The notes below the pieces were generated by a model, which saw only the letters and a list, made by a program, of their open reading frames with translations, did not search any database and had not been told where the DNA came from. Below are positions 17,537 through 26,517 of a DNA stretch of 64,000 nucleotides, piece by piece. The DNA is from Candidatus Fraserbacteria bacterium (GTDB lineage Bacteria; Bipolaricaulota; Bipolaricaulia; RBG-16-55-9; JAJCYT01), in contig JAJCYT010000026.1 of NCBI GenBank assembly GCA_029262795.1, forward strand, positions 114,273 through 178,272. The letters run 5' to 3'. Each line of letters opens with the position of its first letter. The first letter of the stretch is position 1. The position numbers were made by a program, and so were the translations under genes.

Positions 17537-17579
17537 CTGAACAGCATGAGGTCGAGATGAAGGGTCTTGTGCTGTTCAG
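17537..17579 (+). terminator. Terminator-like hairpin after the TetR operon
   Basis: CTGAACAGCA pairs with TGCTGTTCAG across a 23-nt loop, 10 bp after the SDR stop codon. There is no strong T run, so it may be a weak terminator or a processing site. Confidence 0.5.
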
Positions 17580-17617
17580 ACTGAATAAAACAAAAATTTA
17601 AAAGGTGAGAACACATC

Positions 17618-18439
17618 ATGAATAAGACAATTTCTTTGATGAAACGTATTCAAACTCCAAAATTGAGAAAAGCTGTGGTATTGACTTTGTTGCTGTTGAC
17701 TGCATGGGTGGTTGGTTCCACCGCACAGGATGAACCTACCGATGAAGAATTGTTGCAAGCCATGGACTTCGCACGCTTTGGTGCGTTTTTCACCATTGCC
17801 CAAAGTGAAGCTCAGGGTGGGATTGTGACCATGGAAATTGTGGCTCAGCGGCCTGAAGGTGGCAGCGAAGCGACCATTCAGATTTTGTGGAAATTATTTG
17901 ATGAAAACGATTTCCGCTTCCGCGTAGAATACATCACGCCCGAAGAACTGGCTGGCGATGTGTTCCTGGTGACACCAGAAGAAGTGTTTTTCTGGAACCC
18001 TGATTTGCTTTCTCCCATCAAAGTCAATGGCCAGTTTGAAGTGTTTGGTGATGCCACCGTTGCGGAAGTGGTCGGCATTTTCTTCAACGGTTCCTACACC
18101 ATTGAAAACCGTGAAAGCGTGACGTTGGAAGATGGTCGTCCTGGCATTCAACTGGACTTGTCAGCGGTTGCAGAGTTTGTGGCATTCCAAAAAGCTCAGG
18201 TGACGGCCGATTTCGAAACGTTGCAGCCTGTGAATCTTAAGCTGTTTGATGAAAGCGGCGATTTGCTTCACGACAACACATTTGAAAGCTACACTGCATT
18301 CGATAATGGCCCTCTGTTTGAAAAACAATTGCTTGACAATCGTATTGTACCTGTGAATCAAACACTGCTGGACCTGTCTGATTTCATTGCCTTTGCGCAT
18401 GAGGACGACGTGTTCAACCCAGCAGCTCTTGGAAACTAA
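17618..18439 (+). CDS. LolA-like outer-membrane lipoprotein-sorting family protein
   Basis: A 273-residue exported protein. After a long signal (KAVVLTLLLLTAWVVGSTAQ, cleavage near residue 36) the mature part shows the alternating strands of the LolA/LppX fold. Segments such as IVAQRPEGGSEATIQILWKLFDENDFRFRVEYI, DVFLVTPEEVFFWNPD and FETLQPVNLKLFDESGDLL fit the family of outer membrane lipoprotein-sorting proteins, which bind lipids in the periplasm. It lies after the TetR-SRPBCC-SDR operon, separated by a hairpin, with AAAGGTGAG before its ATG. A strong terminator follows. Assignment is from fold pattern only. Confidence 0.6.
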   Translation: MNKTISLMKRIQTPKLRKAVVLTLLLLTAWVVGSTAQDEPTDEELLQAMDFARFGAFFTIAQSEAQGGIVTMEIVAQRPEGGSEATIQILWKLFDENDFRFRVEYITPEELAGDVFLVTPEEVFFWNPDLLSPIKVNGQFEVFGDATVAEVVGIFFNGSYTIENRESVTLEDGRPGIQLDLSAVAEFVAFQKAQVTADFETLQPVNLKLFDESGDLLHDNTFESYTAFDNGPLFEKQLLDNRIVPVNQTLLDLSDFIAFAHEDDVFNPAALGN

Positions 18440-18583
18440 TTCAGGAGATCTGACCTGAAATGTGGCAGATCCTAGATTTTTGAAAACCTTGGAAGAAGGG
18501 AACAAAGAGACGTTTTATCTTTACCATCTCTAGTTTTCTGATCAAAACAACACCCTTTCTTCTCCCTTTCGCTTCAGCAGAAG

Positions 18584-18613
18584 GCCCTGGCATCTATCCG
18601 CCAGGGCTTTTTT
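18584..18613 (+). terminator. Rho-independent terminator
   Basis: GCCCTGGC pairs with GCCAGGGC around an 8-nt loop, followed by TTTTTT. It ends the LolA-like transcript. Confidence 0.88.
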
Positions 18614-18824
18614 GTATTTCCAAAACCAAGTTTTAATCCTTTCACAGATGAAGTGAATTCACTAGACATATTCTAAATTGATCAGTCAGTGCCATACCGC
18701 ATATAACCCAATGCAAAATGACCAACGATATCGCATCAAAAAAGCATATTCATCACATAAAATAGTTGCATTGGAAAATTATTTATATATCCGATCAAGA
18801 CTATGGAAGTAAAGGAGAGATAAA

Positions 18825-19904
18825 ATGGGTGTTGTTCTTGGTGTGGCTTTGTCATTGGATGTTAATGAACAGCTTTGGGCTTCAGCAAAAGCTGAAATTA
18901 TTCAACGCGTGCCTGGTGTGGACGATGTGGATTCGTTTCCCCTGGATCAGCTTGATAATAATATGACCGGCGAAGCCTTCACAACCGTCCGAGGGGCTTT
19001 GCAAAGTTCATGCCGAGGCGAAGGGCGTGCCATTCACTTGATTATTGGTGGCAACCAGGCAACGATCATTGCGATTAAACGGTCTACTGATCTCATTGCA
19101 GCCAATTATCCCAGGCCTTCTGTGTTAGGGATTGTTTCATTGGTCGAATGCTCACCCAATGCGGCAGAGGGTCGCTTGGCTGGCGAAGTTTTGTTGCGTT
19201 TTTCTGACAATGGAATGCCACGACCCGAGCATGACACAGAATTTATACATGAAGTCACTTCAGTAAATGTTGAACAATTAGACAATCCAGCACGCTTGCA
19301 CATTGTGGCTCAGGGTTTTGCAACATCAACAGGCTGGACTGATCCAGTGCTAGAATCTCAAGATCAGACGGCGCCACCAGATGGCATTTTTATGTATCAT
19401 TTCGAAGCAAAACCATCGGTTTCACCCGGCACAGTTGAGCAAATGCCACTTGTGGCTTCACTGGTGCAACCTCTGCCATCTGGGCTTAAAGGCGTGCGTG
19501 TAAGGGCGGAGCGCAATGAAGTGCTTGACTTGCTGGAGCCGACACAGATACCGCTTCATATGAATTCACTTACCAGCGTTAGTTTACTGACAAATCCCAG
19601 ACTGATTTCAGCACTTCAGAATATTTACAATGGGCTGCATATTAATTTAAATCCTGTTCGTGATTACATGAATGCTTTGGAAAATAATATGGCTGCAGCT
19701 ATCGCTGCCATTGGCAACAGCAATGTTAGATTGGATCTATTGCTGGGAGGGAATGAGCAAATCCATCAAAACCTGAAAGAGTTGAGATATTTGCTCGAAG
19801 GTCCGATAATTGTTTGGCCAGGCATTATTGCATCGATTCCAATTTCGGCCAAAGCCCCTGCCCAGGTCAAGCAGGTTTTGGACGTGTTAAAGCAGCAAGG
19901 TTAA
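18825..19904 (+). CDS. Protein of unknown function with a conserved small domain
   Basis: A 359-residue soluble protein that I cannot assign. It has AAAGGAGAGATAAA before the ATG. The middle (about 155-230) shows 'TGWTDPVL', 'PPDGIFMYHFEAKP' and 'LKGVRVRAERNEV'. From memory these resemble a short conserved domain found in small stand-alone bacterial proteins (TGGW.NP.L, PP.DGIYDFDF.A..P, KGVRVHA..N). The C-terminal 120 residues are helical with many Leu and Asn and a final hydrophobic stretch (IIVWPGIIASIPISA). No signal peptide and no catalytic motif are visible. Confidence 0.7.
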   Translation: MGVVLGVALSLDVNEQLWASAKAEIIQRVPGVDDVDSFPLDQLDNNMTGEAFTTVRGALQSSCRGEGRAIHLIIGGNQATIIAIKRSTDLIAANYPRPSVLGIVSLVECSPNAAEGRLAGEVLLRFSDNGMPRPEHDTEFIHEVTSVNVEQLDNPARLHIVAQGFATSTGWTDPVLESQDQTAPPDGIFMYHFEAKPSVSPGTVEQMPLVASLVQPLPSGLKGVRVRAERNEVLDLLEPTQIPLHMNSLTSVSLLTNPRLISALQNIYNGLHINLNPVRDYMNALENNMAAAIAAIGNSNVRLDLLLGGNEQIHQNLKELRYLLEGPIIVWPGIIASIPISAKAPAQVKQVLDVLKQQG

Positions 19905-19982
19905 ATCAAATGGCCTTGTTCATTTATTTTGTGTAGGTGTGTGGCTGGCAGATGGTTAACCCTTATTCTGAAAGGACAGCCC

Positions 19983-21134
19983 ATGACAGATCGCATTGAC
20001 ACATACAAAGATGAACTGATTGCCATTCGCAAAGATTTTCACAAGCATCCCGAGCTTGCATTTGAAGAAGTGAGAACGTCCGGCATTGTGGCAGAGAAGC
20101 TGGCATCCTGGGGAATTGAAACACATACAGGGATCGCCAAAACAGGCGTGGTGGGTGTGATTAAAGCTGGTGAATCTGATCGAAAAGTGGGCTTGCGTGC
20201 AGATATGGATGCGCTTCCAATTGAGGAAGCCAACACCTTTGAGCACAAATCTGTTAATGATGGCGTGATGCATGCCTGTGGGCATGATGGCCATACCACC
20301 ATGTTATTGGGCGCAGCAAAATACCTAGCTGAAACGAAAAATTTTGATGGCACGGTCTATCTCATCTTTCAGCCTGCCGAAGAAAACTATGGTGGTGGCA
20401 AGGTGATGGTCGAGGAAGGTTTGTTTGAAAAATTTCCTGCCGACACCATCTTTGGGATGCATAACTGGCCCGGCATGGATGTGGGCAAATTTGGGATGCG
20501 TGTTGGCACGGCAATGGCTGCATTTGATTCTTTTGAGATTACAGTCACAGGTGTTGGCGCTCATGCCGCAAAACCTGATGCAGGGATTGATCCTATTGTG
20601 GTTGGCTCAAATGTGGTGACCGCGTTGCAGTCCATTGTGGCTCGAAATGTATCGCCCTTGGAATCTGCTGTGGTTTCTGTGACGCAATTTCATACGGGTA
20701 CCGCTTGGAACATCATTCCAGAAACTGCTGTCATTCGCGGCTGCGTCCGCAGCCTCAACAAAGAGATTCAGGCTCAGGTTGAATCTACAATGGCTCGCGT
20801 GATTGATGGTGTATGCAAAGCCTATGGGGCAACTGCTGTCCTTGACTATCGACACGGCTATCCGGTCACAGTGAACACAGCCAAGGAAGTGGCTGTGTCT
20901 CAGGCGGTCACATCCGAATTGGTGGGCGAAAAGAACGTTGATCCTGATCTTACGCCAACCATGGGCTCAGAGGATTTTGGTTTTATGCTGCAAGAAAAAC
21001 CAGGCGCTTACATTATGATGGGCAATGGCGATTCCGCCGGTGTTCACAATCCCAATTACGAATTCAATGATGACGCATTGATTTTGGGATCAAAGTATTG
21101 GTCACTTCTGGCTGAGACACAATTAAAAAGTTAA
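19983..21134 (+). CDS. M20 family amidohydrolase (hippurate hydrolase-like)
   Basis: A 383-residue cytoplasmic metal-dependent amidohydrolase of the M20D/AbgB-like group, which removes acyl groups from N-acyl amino acids such as hippurate or indole-acetyl conjugates. It has FHKHPELAFEE, HACGHDGHTTMLLGAA (metal-binding Cys/His and Asp), FQPAEENYGGG (catalytic and metal Glu), FGMHNWPGMDVG, and GSEDFGFMLQEKPGAY. The dimerisation domain sits between about residues 180 and 295. The ATG at 19983 follows AAAGGACAGCCC. The natural substrate cannot be predicted. Confidence 0.88.
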   Translation: MTDRIDTYKDELIAIRKDFHKHPELAFEEVRTSGIVAEKLASWGIETHTGIAKTGVVGVIKAGESDRKVGLRADMDALPIEEANTFEHKSVNDGVMHACGHDGHTTMLLGAAKYLAETKNFDGTVYLIFQPAEENYGGGKVMVEEGLFEKFPADTIFGMHNWPGMDVGKFGMRVGTAMAAFDSFEITVTGVGAHAAKPDAGIDPIVVGSNVVTALQSIVARNVSPLESAVVSVTQFHTGTAWNIIPETAVIRGCVRSLNKEIQAQVESTMARVIDGVCKAYGATAVLDYRHGYPVTVNTAKEVAVSQAVTSELVGEKNVDPDLTPTMGSEDFGFMLQEKPGAYIMMGNGDSAGVHNPNYEFNDDALILGSKYWSLLAETQLKS

Positions 21135-21289
21135 TCTAAGCACAAATGCTTTGATGGTCCCAATTTGGCACATCGAACGAAAGCGTGATTTGTCTTACTC
21201 TAAAGATACAGGTCAAGTTGGCAAATGCAGAGAAAATCTTGACCGGAAGTATTTTCAAAAATTACGTACTTGAAAGAAACCTCCACCTT

Positions 21290-22426
21290 ATGCGCACGTT
21301 TGTCCTCATTTTATTGAGCACCTTACCCTTTTTGGCCAGTGTAACAATCTCACCAGCCCTTCCAGGGATCACTGAGGCATTTCAGACTGAGGCCCATGTG
21401 CAATGGTTGGTGCGCTTGGTGCTCACCCTTCCTGGACTATTTATCGTAATAGGGGCTCCGCTGGCAGGGCGAATCATTGATCGCTTTGGACGACGGAGGT
21501 TGTTGATCTCCTCGCTGATTTTATATGGCGTGACAAGCACCGCCGGATTTTATCTGGATTCTTTGTGGTGGTTGTTGAGCAGTCGCGCGTTGTTGGGATT
21601 GGCTGTTGCGGGCGTGATGATCACCACGACCACCTTGGTTGCCGATTACTATCAGGGAGAGGCACGCAGCCGTTTGCTGGGTTTACAAGGGGTGTTTGTT
21701 GGGTTTAGTAGTGTGGTCTTTGTTTTCCTCAGTGGCGTGTTGGCAGATCTGAGTTGGCGAACTCCGTTTCTGATTTATTTGTTGGCCTTTCTCGTGCTGC
21801 CGTTGGTTGTTTACGCCATTCGGGAGCCGGCTCGAAAGATGGGAAAACCCACAAGTACAGGCACACTTCCTCAAGCGTTGACCGCCTTCATTTACCCTAT
21901 TGCGTTTTTGATTATGACGGTGTTTTATGTGCTTGTGGTTAACTTGCCTTTCTACATCCGTGACCTGGGAAGCCAAAGCAGTACCTTGGCCGGCTCGGCA
22001 CTGGCCTTGATTACTCTGTCCGCGGCGTTGATTTCATTTTTATTCAAGTGGCTAAAACAGCAATTCAGCTACCGCATCATGTTTATGGCTATCTTCGGCA
22101 TAGCCTGCATTGGATACGTGATATTGCTGTTTGCCACAATGCCTGCATGGGTGGTAGCGGGCTTGATTGCAACAGGGCTAGGAATGGGGCTGGTGATGCC
22201 CACACTCAACCTACTTTTGCTTTCAAAATCAGCAGAAGAATCCCGTGGCAAAGCTGTGGCTGGAATGACCACTGCCGTTTTTATGGGGCAGTTCTTCTCA
22301 ACATTGTTGGCAGGTCCCCTAGCTTCATGGATTGGTATTCGTATCACTTTTGGTGTGGGCAGCGTGATACTTTTGCTTATGTCGTTGTCATTTCTGACCC
22401 AAAGGGCAAAAGCTTTCGTTGGGTAA
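21290..22426 (+). CDS. MFS transporter
   Basis: A 378-residue membrane protein with 12 predicted segments. Major-facilitator signatures are present: SPALPGITEAF near helix 1, GAPLAGRIIDRFGRRRLL in the loop between helices 2 and 3 (motif A), and a symmetric second half starting near AFIYPIAFLIMTV. Overall pattern fits the drug:H+ antiporter/sugar efflux (DHA1) group. The ATG at 21290 (MRTFVLILLSTLPF) is chosen because it starts the first helix, but the ribosome site is weak and upstream starts would add about 35 residues. Substrate unknown. Confidence 0.82.
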   Translation: MRTFVLILLSTLPFLASVTISPALPGITEAFQTEAHVQWLVRLVLTLPGLFIVIGAPLAGRIIDRFGRRRLLISSLILYGVTSTAGFYLDSLWWLLSSRALLGLAVAGVMITTTTLVADYYQGEARSRLLGLQGVFVGFSSVVFVFLSGVLADLSWRTPFLIYLLAFLVLPLVVYAIREPARKMGKPTSTGTLPQALTAFIYPIAFLIMTVFYVLVVNLPFYIRDLGSQSSTLAGSALALITLSAALISFLFKWLKQQFSYRIMFMAIFGIACIGYVILLFATMPAWVVAGLIATGLGMGLVMPTLNLLLLSKSAEESRGKAVAGMTTAVFMGQFFSTLLAGPLASWIGIRITFGVGSVILLLMSLSFLTQRAKAFVG

Positions 22427-22510
22427 CAAAAAAATTTCTCAAATAATACCTATTCATTGAACATATCTTGAAGAAAATTTCGTTTATAATAAATAAGGAA
22501 GGGGGAAGAT

Positions 22511-22888
22511 ATGAAAGAGTTTCGAGTGTCGGTTTTGGATCAACCTGGACAGTTGGCATTGGTCAGTGCGGCGTTGAGTCAGAAGCTGGTCAATATTCGA
22601 TCTGTTGCCGGAATTAGTTCAGCAGGGCCGGTGATCACCTTTATTTCTGATCAGGAAGAACAGGCTCGTGAAGCCTTGGATGAGTTGGGACTGGAATATC
22701 AGGAATCCGACGTGATTAACATTAAACTCTCTGATGAGCCTGGTGAGCTTGCAAATCTGACCCATAAATTGGCGGAGGCTGACATCAATATCGATTCCAT
22801 TTATGTGTTGGGCACTCAGGATCGACAGACAGAATTTGCCATTACGGTGAATCATCTGGAAAAAGCCAAAGAGGTTATGGGGCTATAA
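22511..22888 (+). CDS. Tandem ACT-domain protein
   Basis: A 125-residue protein made of two ACT domains. The first (about 1-62) has FRVSVLDQPGQLALVSAALSQKLVNIRSV; the second (about 66-125) has INIKLSDEPGELANLTHKLAEADINIDSIYVLG. Both begin with the DxPGxLA turn where amino acids usually bind at a subunit interface. Such stand-alone pairs are thought to sense amino acids; no partner enzyme is adjacent. GGAAGGGGGAAGAT before the ATG is a strong ribosome site. It converges on the ABC operon with a 4-bp gap. Confidence 0.88.
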   Translation: MKEFRVSVLDQPGQLALVSAALSQKLVNIRSVAGISSAGPVITFISDQEEQAREALDELGLEYQESDVINIKLSDEPGELANLTHKLAEADINIDSIYVLGTQDRQTEFAITVNHLEKAKEVMGL

Positions 22889-22892
22889 AAAA

Positions 22893-24029
22893 TCATTGAA
22901 ATTTGAATCGTCGTGTGCCCATCCAGCCAATGATTAAAGTGCCAACCAGTAAGGCGGCAAGATGCGGTAACACACTCATTGCACCGGCTTCAAAGCTGAT
23001 GAGCTTATGCATGGCGTCCATCGTCCAGCCTGAAGGCAGGAGTTTTTGTAGGCTTTGCATCCACTCTGGTGTGACTTCAATCGGCCACCAGGCACCACCG
23101 AGTGCAGCCAGCATCATGGAAGTCATCAAGCCGATGCCGCTGACCTCTCCCTGATTCCGACCCAGATTGGCCAGTAAGATTGAAGCCGAGGCACAGAACG
23201 CGCCCCAACAAAACATGACCACCAGCACCATGCCCACATCCGGTCCCCAGTTCATGTTGAACAGTACGGACCCTGCCAGCATAGCAAACGCGATTTGCAC
23301 CAAACCCAGTACCATCTTGCCTCCCCACTTGCCAAGGGCAATAGACCCTCTTGTGATTGGGGTGGCGGCCAAGCGGCGCAGCTTGCCTTGCTCGCGTTCA
23401 ATGAACAAGGTCACCGAGCCAGTGGTCAACAGAATCAACAACGTAAACAAAACCATTGTGCCAGGAATTGCTTGTTCAAAGCCTGTTGGGATTTCCTGAC
23501 GCTGCCCCCCTGTAGTGACTGCGAGAGTGATAGGGCGAGGGACCGCGCTTAGCCTTCCAAATGCTTCTCTATTTACCGCTTCATCGGACTCAAACAGGAC
23601 CACCAAATCAGCCAACAACGTATAGACAGCGCGTGTGGCTTTGAGTGTGTCAAAGTCCAATGTCGGACCTGATTGTTGAGCAATAAAGCTCACTGTCATT
23701 GGACTTCCATTCAAAATGGATTTTGTAAATGTGGGGGGAATAACCAAGCGTTGATCGGGTGTTTCTCCTTCTTCCAGGGCTTCGATCATGCTGGTTTCAA
23801 AGTTGTTGTTGCTTAAGCGTTCAATCAAAGCTTGAGTGAGAAAACCATCGTCTTGTGCATCGATGACAAGAGGCGTTGTTTGGTTAAGGAACCCGCCACC
23901 ACCACCTGTGACTGTGCCGATGAAGTAAAAGAAAATTAATGGCATCAAAAAGAGCCAAATCAACGTGCTTCGCTCTTTCAATTGAAAGGCCACATCCTTG
24001 CTGGCAATGAACCATGCGTTTTTAAACAA
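22893..24029 (-). CDS. ABC-2 type exporter permease (second subunit)
   Basis: A 378-residue permease with one N-terminal membrane helix (LIWLFLMPLIFFYFIGTV), a large extracytoplasmic region of about 150 residues, and a C-terminal group of about five helices. ABC-2 signatures are visible: FIEREQGKLRRLAATPITRGSIALGKW and LGGAWWPIEVTPEWMQSL. It should pair with the neighbouring permease and share the ATPase. The start is taken as TTG at 24029, because GAGGAG lies 5 nt upstream and it begins 1 nt after the previous stop codon; a longer frame to 24098 would overlap that gene by 68 bp. Translational coupling is likely. Confidence 0.85.
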   Translation of the reverse strand: MFKNAWFIASKDVAFQLKERSTLIWLFLMPLIFFYFIGTVTGGGGGFLNQTTPLVIDAQDDGFLTQALIERLSNNNFETSMIEALEEGETPDQRLVIPPTFTKSILNGSPMTVSFIAQQSGPTLDFDTLKATRAVYTLLADLVVLFESDEAVNREAFGRLSAVPRPITLAVTTGGQRQEIPTGFEQAIPGTMVLFTLLILLTTGSVTLFIEREQGKLRRLAATPITRGSIALGKWGGKMVLGLVQIAFAMLAGSVLFNMNWGPDVGMVLVVMFCWGAFCASASILLANLGRNQGEVSGIGLMTSMMLAALGGAWWPIEVTPEWMQSLQKLLPSGWTMDAMHKLISFEAGAMSVLPHLAALLVGTLIIGWMGTRRFKFQ

Positions 24030-24030
24030 T

Positions 24031-25269
24031 CTAACTCCTCGAAAATACTTGGCGGTTTCGATATGAACTGAGAACAAATAAAAGTAAACCAATACCAATT
24101 AACACAGCAAATGCCACAGACAACGAAGCCATGGTTGATTGATCGAACAGGTATTCGCGCAATTGGCGCAACACCAGTCCATTTGGGGTCCATTGACCTA
24201 CTAGCACCATCCAGCTTGGCATGGCTTCAAACGGGAAGAAACTTCCACCAAGCATCATCAATGGGAAAACCAAAATGCTATTGATCAAGGTGGCAACACG
24301 TCGAGTGGGGCAGAACAAGGACAACAAGCTGAACATCAGCATAAACACCATGCCTGCCAGTGTCATCATTAACAGCACCACAGGAATTTTTCCAAATGGT
24401 AATTGATGATAGCTAAACCCCAGAAAGGCGATCAGCAACGAAATTAAAAAAATAAAAATACCAGCTTGCAAAATTTTTGCAGCCAAAAAAGTGGTCAAAC
24501 TCTGTGGCGAACTGGCCATGCGACGCAGCGTGCCAAGCTCGCGCTCGCGCCATAGGTCATCGCTCAATCCCTGTGAGGTAAACAGTAATGCCATCAGTAA
24601 TACGCCAGGAAAAAACAGCAGAGCAAAGTTAAGTTCACGTTCCTCACTGGCTTCAACGGTGGTTTCAAGCACAATCAAAGGCGGAAACAATATGCCACTG
24701 AGTCGTTGAATTTTTTCGTTGATTTTCACACTTAGTTCGGCCACGTCAGTATTTTGAGGTACAAAGGTTGGATCGTCTTCGATGGCCGACAAAACCGTTT
24801 GTACCTCATCACCAAACACTTGTTGAATGTAAAAAGCCCCATCCACCAAAATGCTCAAACTTTCTTCAATGATGCCAGGAAGAATTTGCTGCGATGGGTT
24901 GGTGACCAGCAGTAGTTCAGACTTTTCCTGATAGAAAAATGCATTGCCAAAGTCTTGAGGAATGATCAATAATGCACTTCCGTCCCCTTCATCAATGCGC
25001 TTTTGACCTTCTTCAAGCGACACGCTTTCTGTTTTGATCAATTCGCTTAATTGACCTTGATCGAAGAACGATGAAACCAATCCACTGACAAAACTCTGAT
25101 CCTGATCCGCAATCCACAATTCGGCTGTGGGTGTGCTGTCACTGCCGCCTGTTAGCAATGTCATTGAACCGCCGACCAGCAACGGGATGCCGAGCCAGAT
25201 CAAAAATACCCAGGGTTCACGGCTGCGTCTGAGCAAGTCCTTTTTGATGGCGTGCCAAAGGAAATTCAA
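24031..25269 (-). CDS. ABC-2 type exporter permease (first subunit)
   Basis: A 412-residue permease with the same plan: cytoplasmic N-terminus (AIKKDLLRRSREPWVFLIW), helix 1, an extracytoplasmic domain of about 190 residues, then about five helices. LWRERELGTLRRMASSPQSLTTFLAAKILQ is the ABC-2 coupling helix region and LGGSFFPFEAMPSWM the conserved C-terminal motif. It is two bases from the ATPase stop codon and one base from the second permease, so all three are one operon. The class exports drugs, lipids or antibiotics; the cargo is not evident. Confidence 0.88.
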   Translation of the reverse strand: MNFLWHAIKKDLLRRSREPWVFLIWLGIPLLVGGSMTLLTGGSDSTPTAELWIADQDQSFVSGLVSSFFDQGQLSELIKTESVSLEEGQKRIDEGDGSALLIIPQDFGNAFFYQEKSELLLVTNPSQQILPGIIEESLSILVDGAFYIQQVFGDEVQTVLSAIEDDPTFVPQNTDVAELSVKINEKIQRLSGILFPPLIVLETTVEASEERELNFALLFFPGVLLMALLFTSQGLSDDLWRERELGTLRRMASSPQSLTTFLAAKILQAGIFIFLISLLIAFLGFSYHQLPFGKIPVVLLMMTLAGMVFMLMFSLLSLFCPTRRVATLINSILVFPLMMLGGSFFPFEAMPSWMVLVGQWTPNGLVLRQLREYLFDQSTMASLSVAFAVLIGIGLLLFVLSSYRNRQVFSRS

Positions 25270-25271
25270 AC

Positions 25272-26201
25272 TTACTCCCGCAATTCTTTGCCTGTGAGTT
25301 TGATGAACAGGCTTTCCAGGTTTGGCCGAGACAATGTGGTCTCGCCAATATGCGCGCCAGCCTCATTGAGCGTTGCAAACAAGTCGGGCAATTTTAAAGA
25401 ACCATCTCCCACGGACAATTGAAGATTCAACTCATCGACCATCAACACTTCAATGTCCACTCGGTGCTGAAAAATATCATGAATCTGGCTTGGATCAAAC
25501 TGACCGGTGAGGCGAATAAGATCACGCTCACCAAACATATTTCTGAGTTCATCCAGTGTGCCATGGGCAATCACTTTGCCATGATCCACAATGGCTAACT
25601 GGTCACAAAGTTTCTCAGCTTCTTCCATGTAATGGGTGGTGTAAAGCACACAGGTTCCAACACCGACCTGTGCTTGAACCAAGTCGAACAATTTTTCACG
25701 GGACTGTGGATCGACCCCTACCGTCGGTTCATCGAGCAGCAAAACTTTTGGCTCATGGACCACACCGCATCCGAAGTTTAATCGACGTTTCATTCCACCA
25801 CTGAAATTCTTGCTTGGTTCTTTGGCGCGATCCAGCAGACCAATGTCGCGCAACACTTCCTGAACGCGTGATTTAAGTTTCTCTCCACGCAGCCCATACG
25901 CGCCACCCCAATAACTGAGGTTTTCCGTTGCAGACAAATCCTCATAAATGGCCAGCTCCTGAGGCACGATTCCAAGTTGTCGTCGCGAAGCCACGCCGTC
26001 ACTTACCACATCATGCCCTAACACCCGAATGTTCCCAGATGTTGGTTCTAAAATTCCAGAAATACAACTGATGGTGGTCGATTTGCCTGCCCCATTTGGC
26101 CCAAGTAAACCAAAGATTTCTCCCGCATTGGCAGTAAAGCTGACTTCATCAACAGCCACAAATTCCCCGTATTGTTTGCGGAGTTGTTCAACTTCGATCA
26201 T
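25272..26201 (-). CDS. ABC transporter ATP-binding protein
   Basis: A 309-residue ATPase of the DrrA/CcmA/NatA type that powers the two ABC-2 permeases downstream. It has Walker A GPNGAGKST, the Q-loop in LGIVPQELAIYEDL, signature FSGGMKRRLNFGC, Walker B VLLLDEPTVGVD and the switch His in TTHYMEEAE. A C-terminal extension of about 90 residues (from VIAHGTLDELR) is the usual DrrA-type tail. It heads a tightly packed operon with AAGGGAT before the ATG. Confidence 0.93.
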   Translation of the reverse strand: MIEVEQLRKQYGEFVAVDEVSFTANAGEIFGLLGPNGAGKSTTISCISGILEPTSGNIRVLGHDVVSDGVASRRQLGIVPQELAIYEDLSATENLSYWGGAYGLRGEKLKSRVQEVLRDIGLLDRAKEPSKNFSGGMKRRLNFGCGVVHEPKVLLLDEPTVGVDPQSREKLFDLVQAQVGVGTCVLYTTHYMEEAEKLCDQLAIVDHGKVIAHGTLDELRNMFGERDLIRLTGQFDPSQIHDIFQHRVDIEVLMVDELNLQLSVGDGSLKLPDLFATLNEAGAHIGETTLSRPNLESLFIKLTGKELRE

Positions 26202-26261
26202 AGAATCCCTTCCTTAACCCTAAAGTTATTCTATGTGAGGAAAAGGATCAATGCTAATAAT

Positions 26262-26290
26262 CCCTAATCCCCCAGCCCCCTTTTCAATCA
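26262..26290 (-). repeat. G-rich dispersed repeat, partial inverted copy
   Basis: TAATCCCCCAGCCCCCTTTT is the reverse complement of the repeat core's right end. A full copy in the opposite orientation follows 60 bp later. Confidence 0.6.
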
Positions 26291-26351
26291 AGATTTTTCT
26301 TTATGGAGTTTTTTGAACAGATAGAAACGATTTAAGAAACAGAAAGAACAC

Positions 26352-26435
26352 GATCCGTAATTCAGAACCAACAACGAAAACAAATCGTAGCCCCCTTGAA
26401 ACCAAGGGGGTTGGGGGATTCAAGCCTTTAACCAC
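26352..26435 (+). repeat. G-rich dispersed repeat, full copy
   Basis: GATCCGTAATTCAGAACCAA, AAATCGTAGCCCCCTTG, AAACCAAGGGGGTTGGGGG, ATTCAAGCCTTTAACC. Both flanks are shared with the copies at 3.8, 7.8, 50.1 and 53.9 kb, so the element is about 75-85 bp. Confidence 0.75.
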
Positions 26436-26452
26436 GATTTAAAAGTATCTAA

Positions 26453-26498
26453 ATAAAAAAAAGAAAACCCCCTGCCTGAAGATGTCTTCAGGCAGGGG
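26453..26498 (-). terminator. Rho-independent terminator of the Spy-like gene
   Basis: On the minus strand CCCCTGCCTGAAGA pairs perfectly with TCTTCAGGCAGGGG, followed by GTTTTCTTTTTTTTTA. It lies 20 bp after the stop codon. Confidence 0.93.
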
Positions 26499-26517
26499 AT
26501 TCCAACAATGATAGATC

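Noticed and set aside
24030..24098. Longer start for the second ABC-2 permease, overlapping the first by 68 bp
   Set aside because: The TTG at 24029 has GAGGAG 5 nt upstream and begins directly after the previous stop codon, and family proteins start close to this helix.
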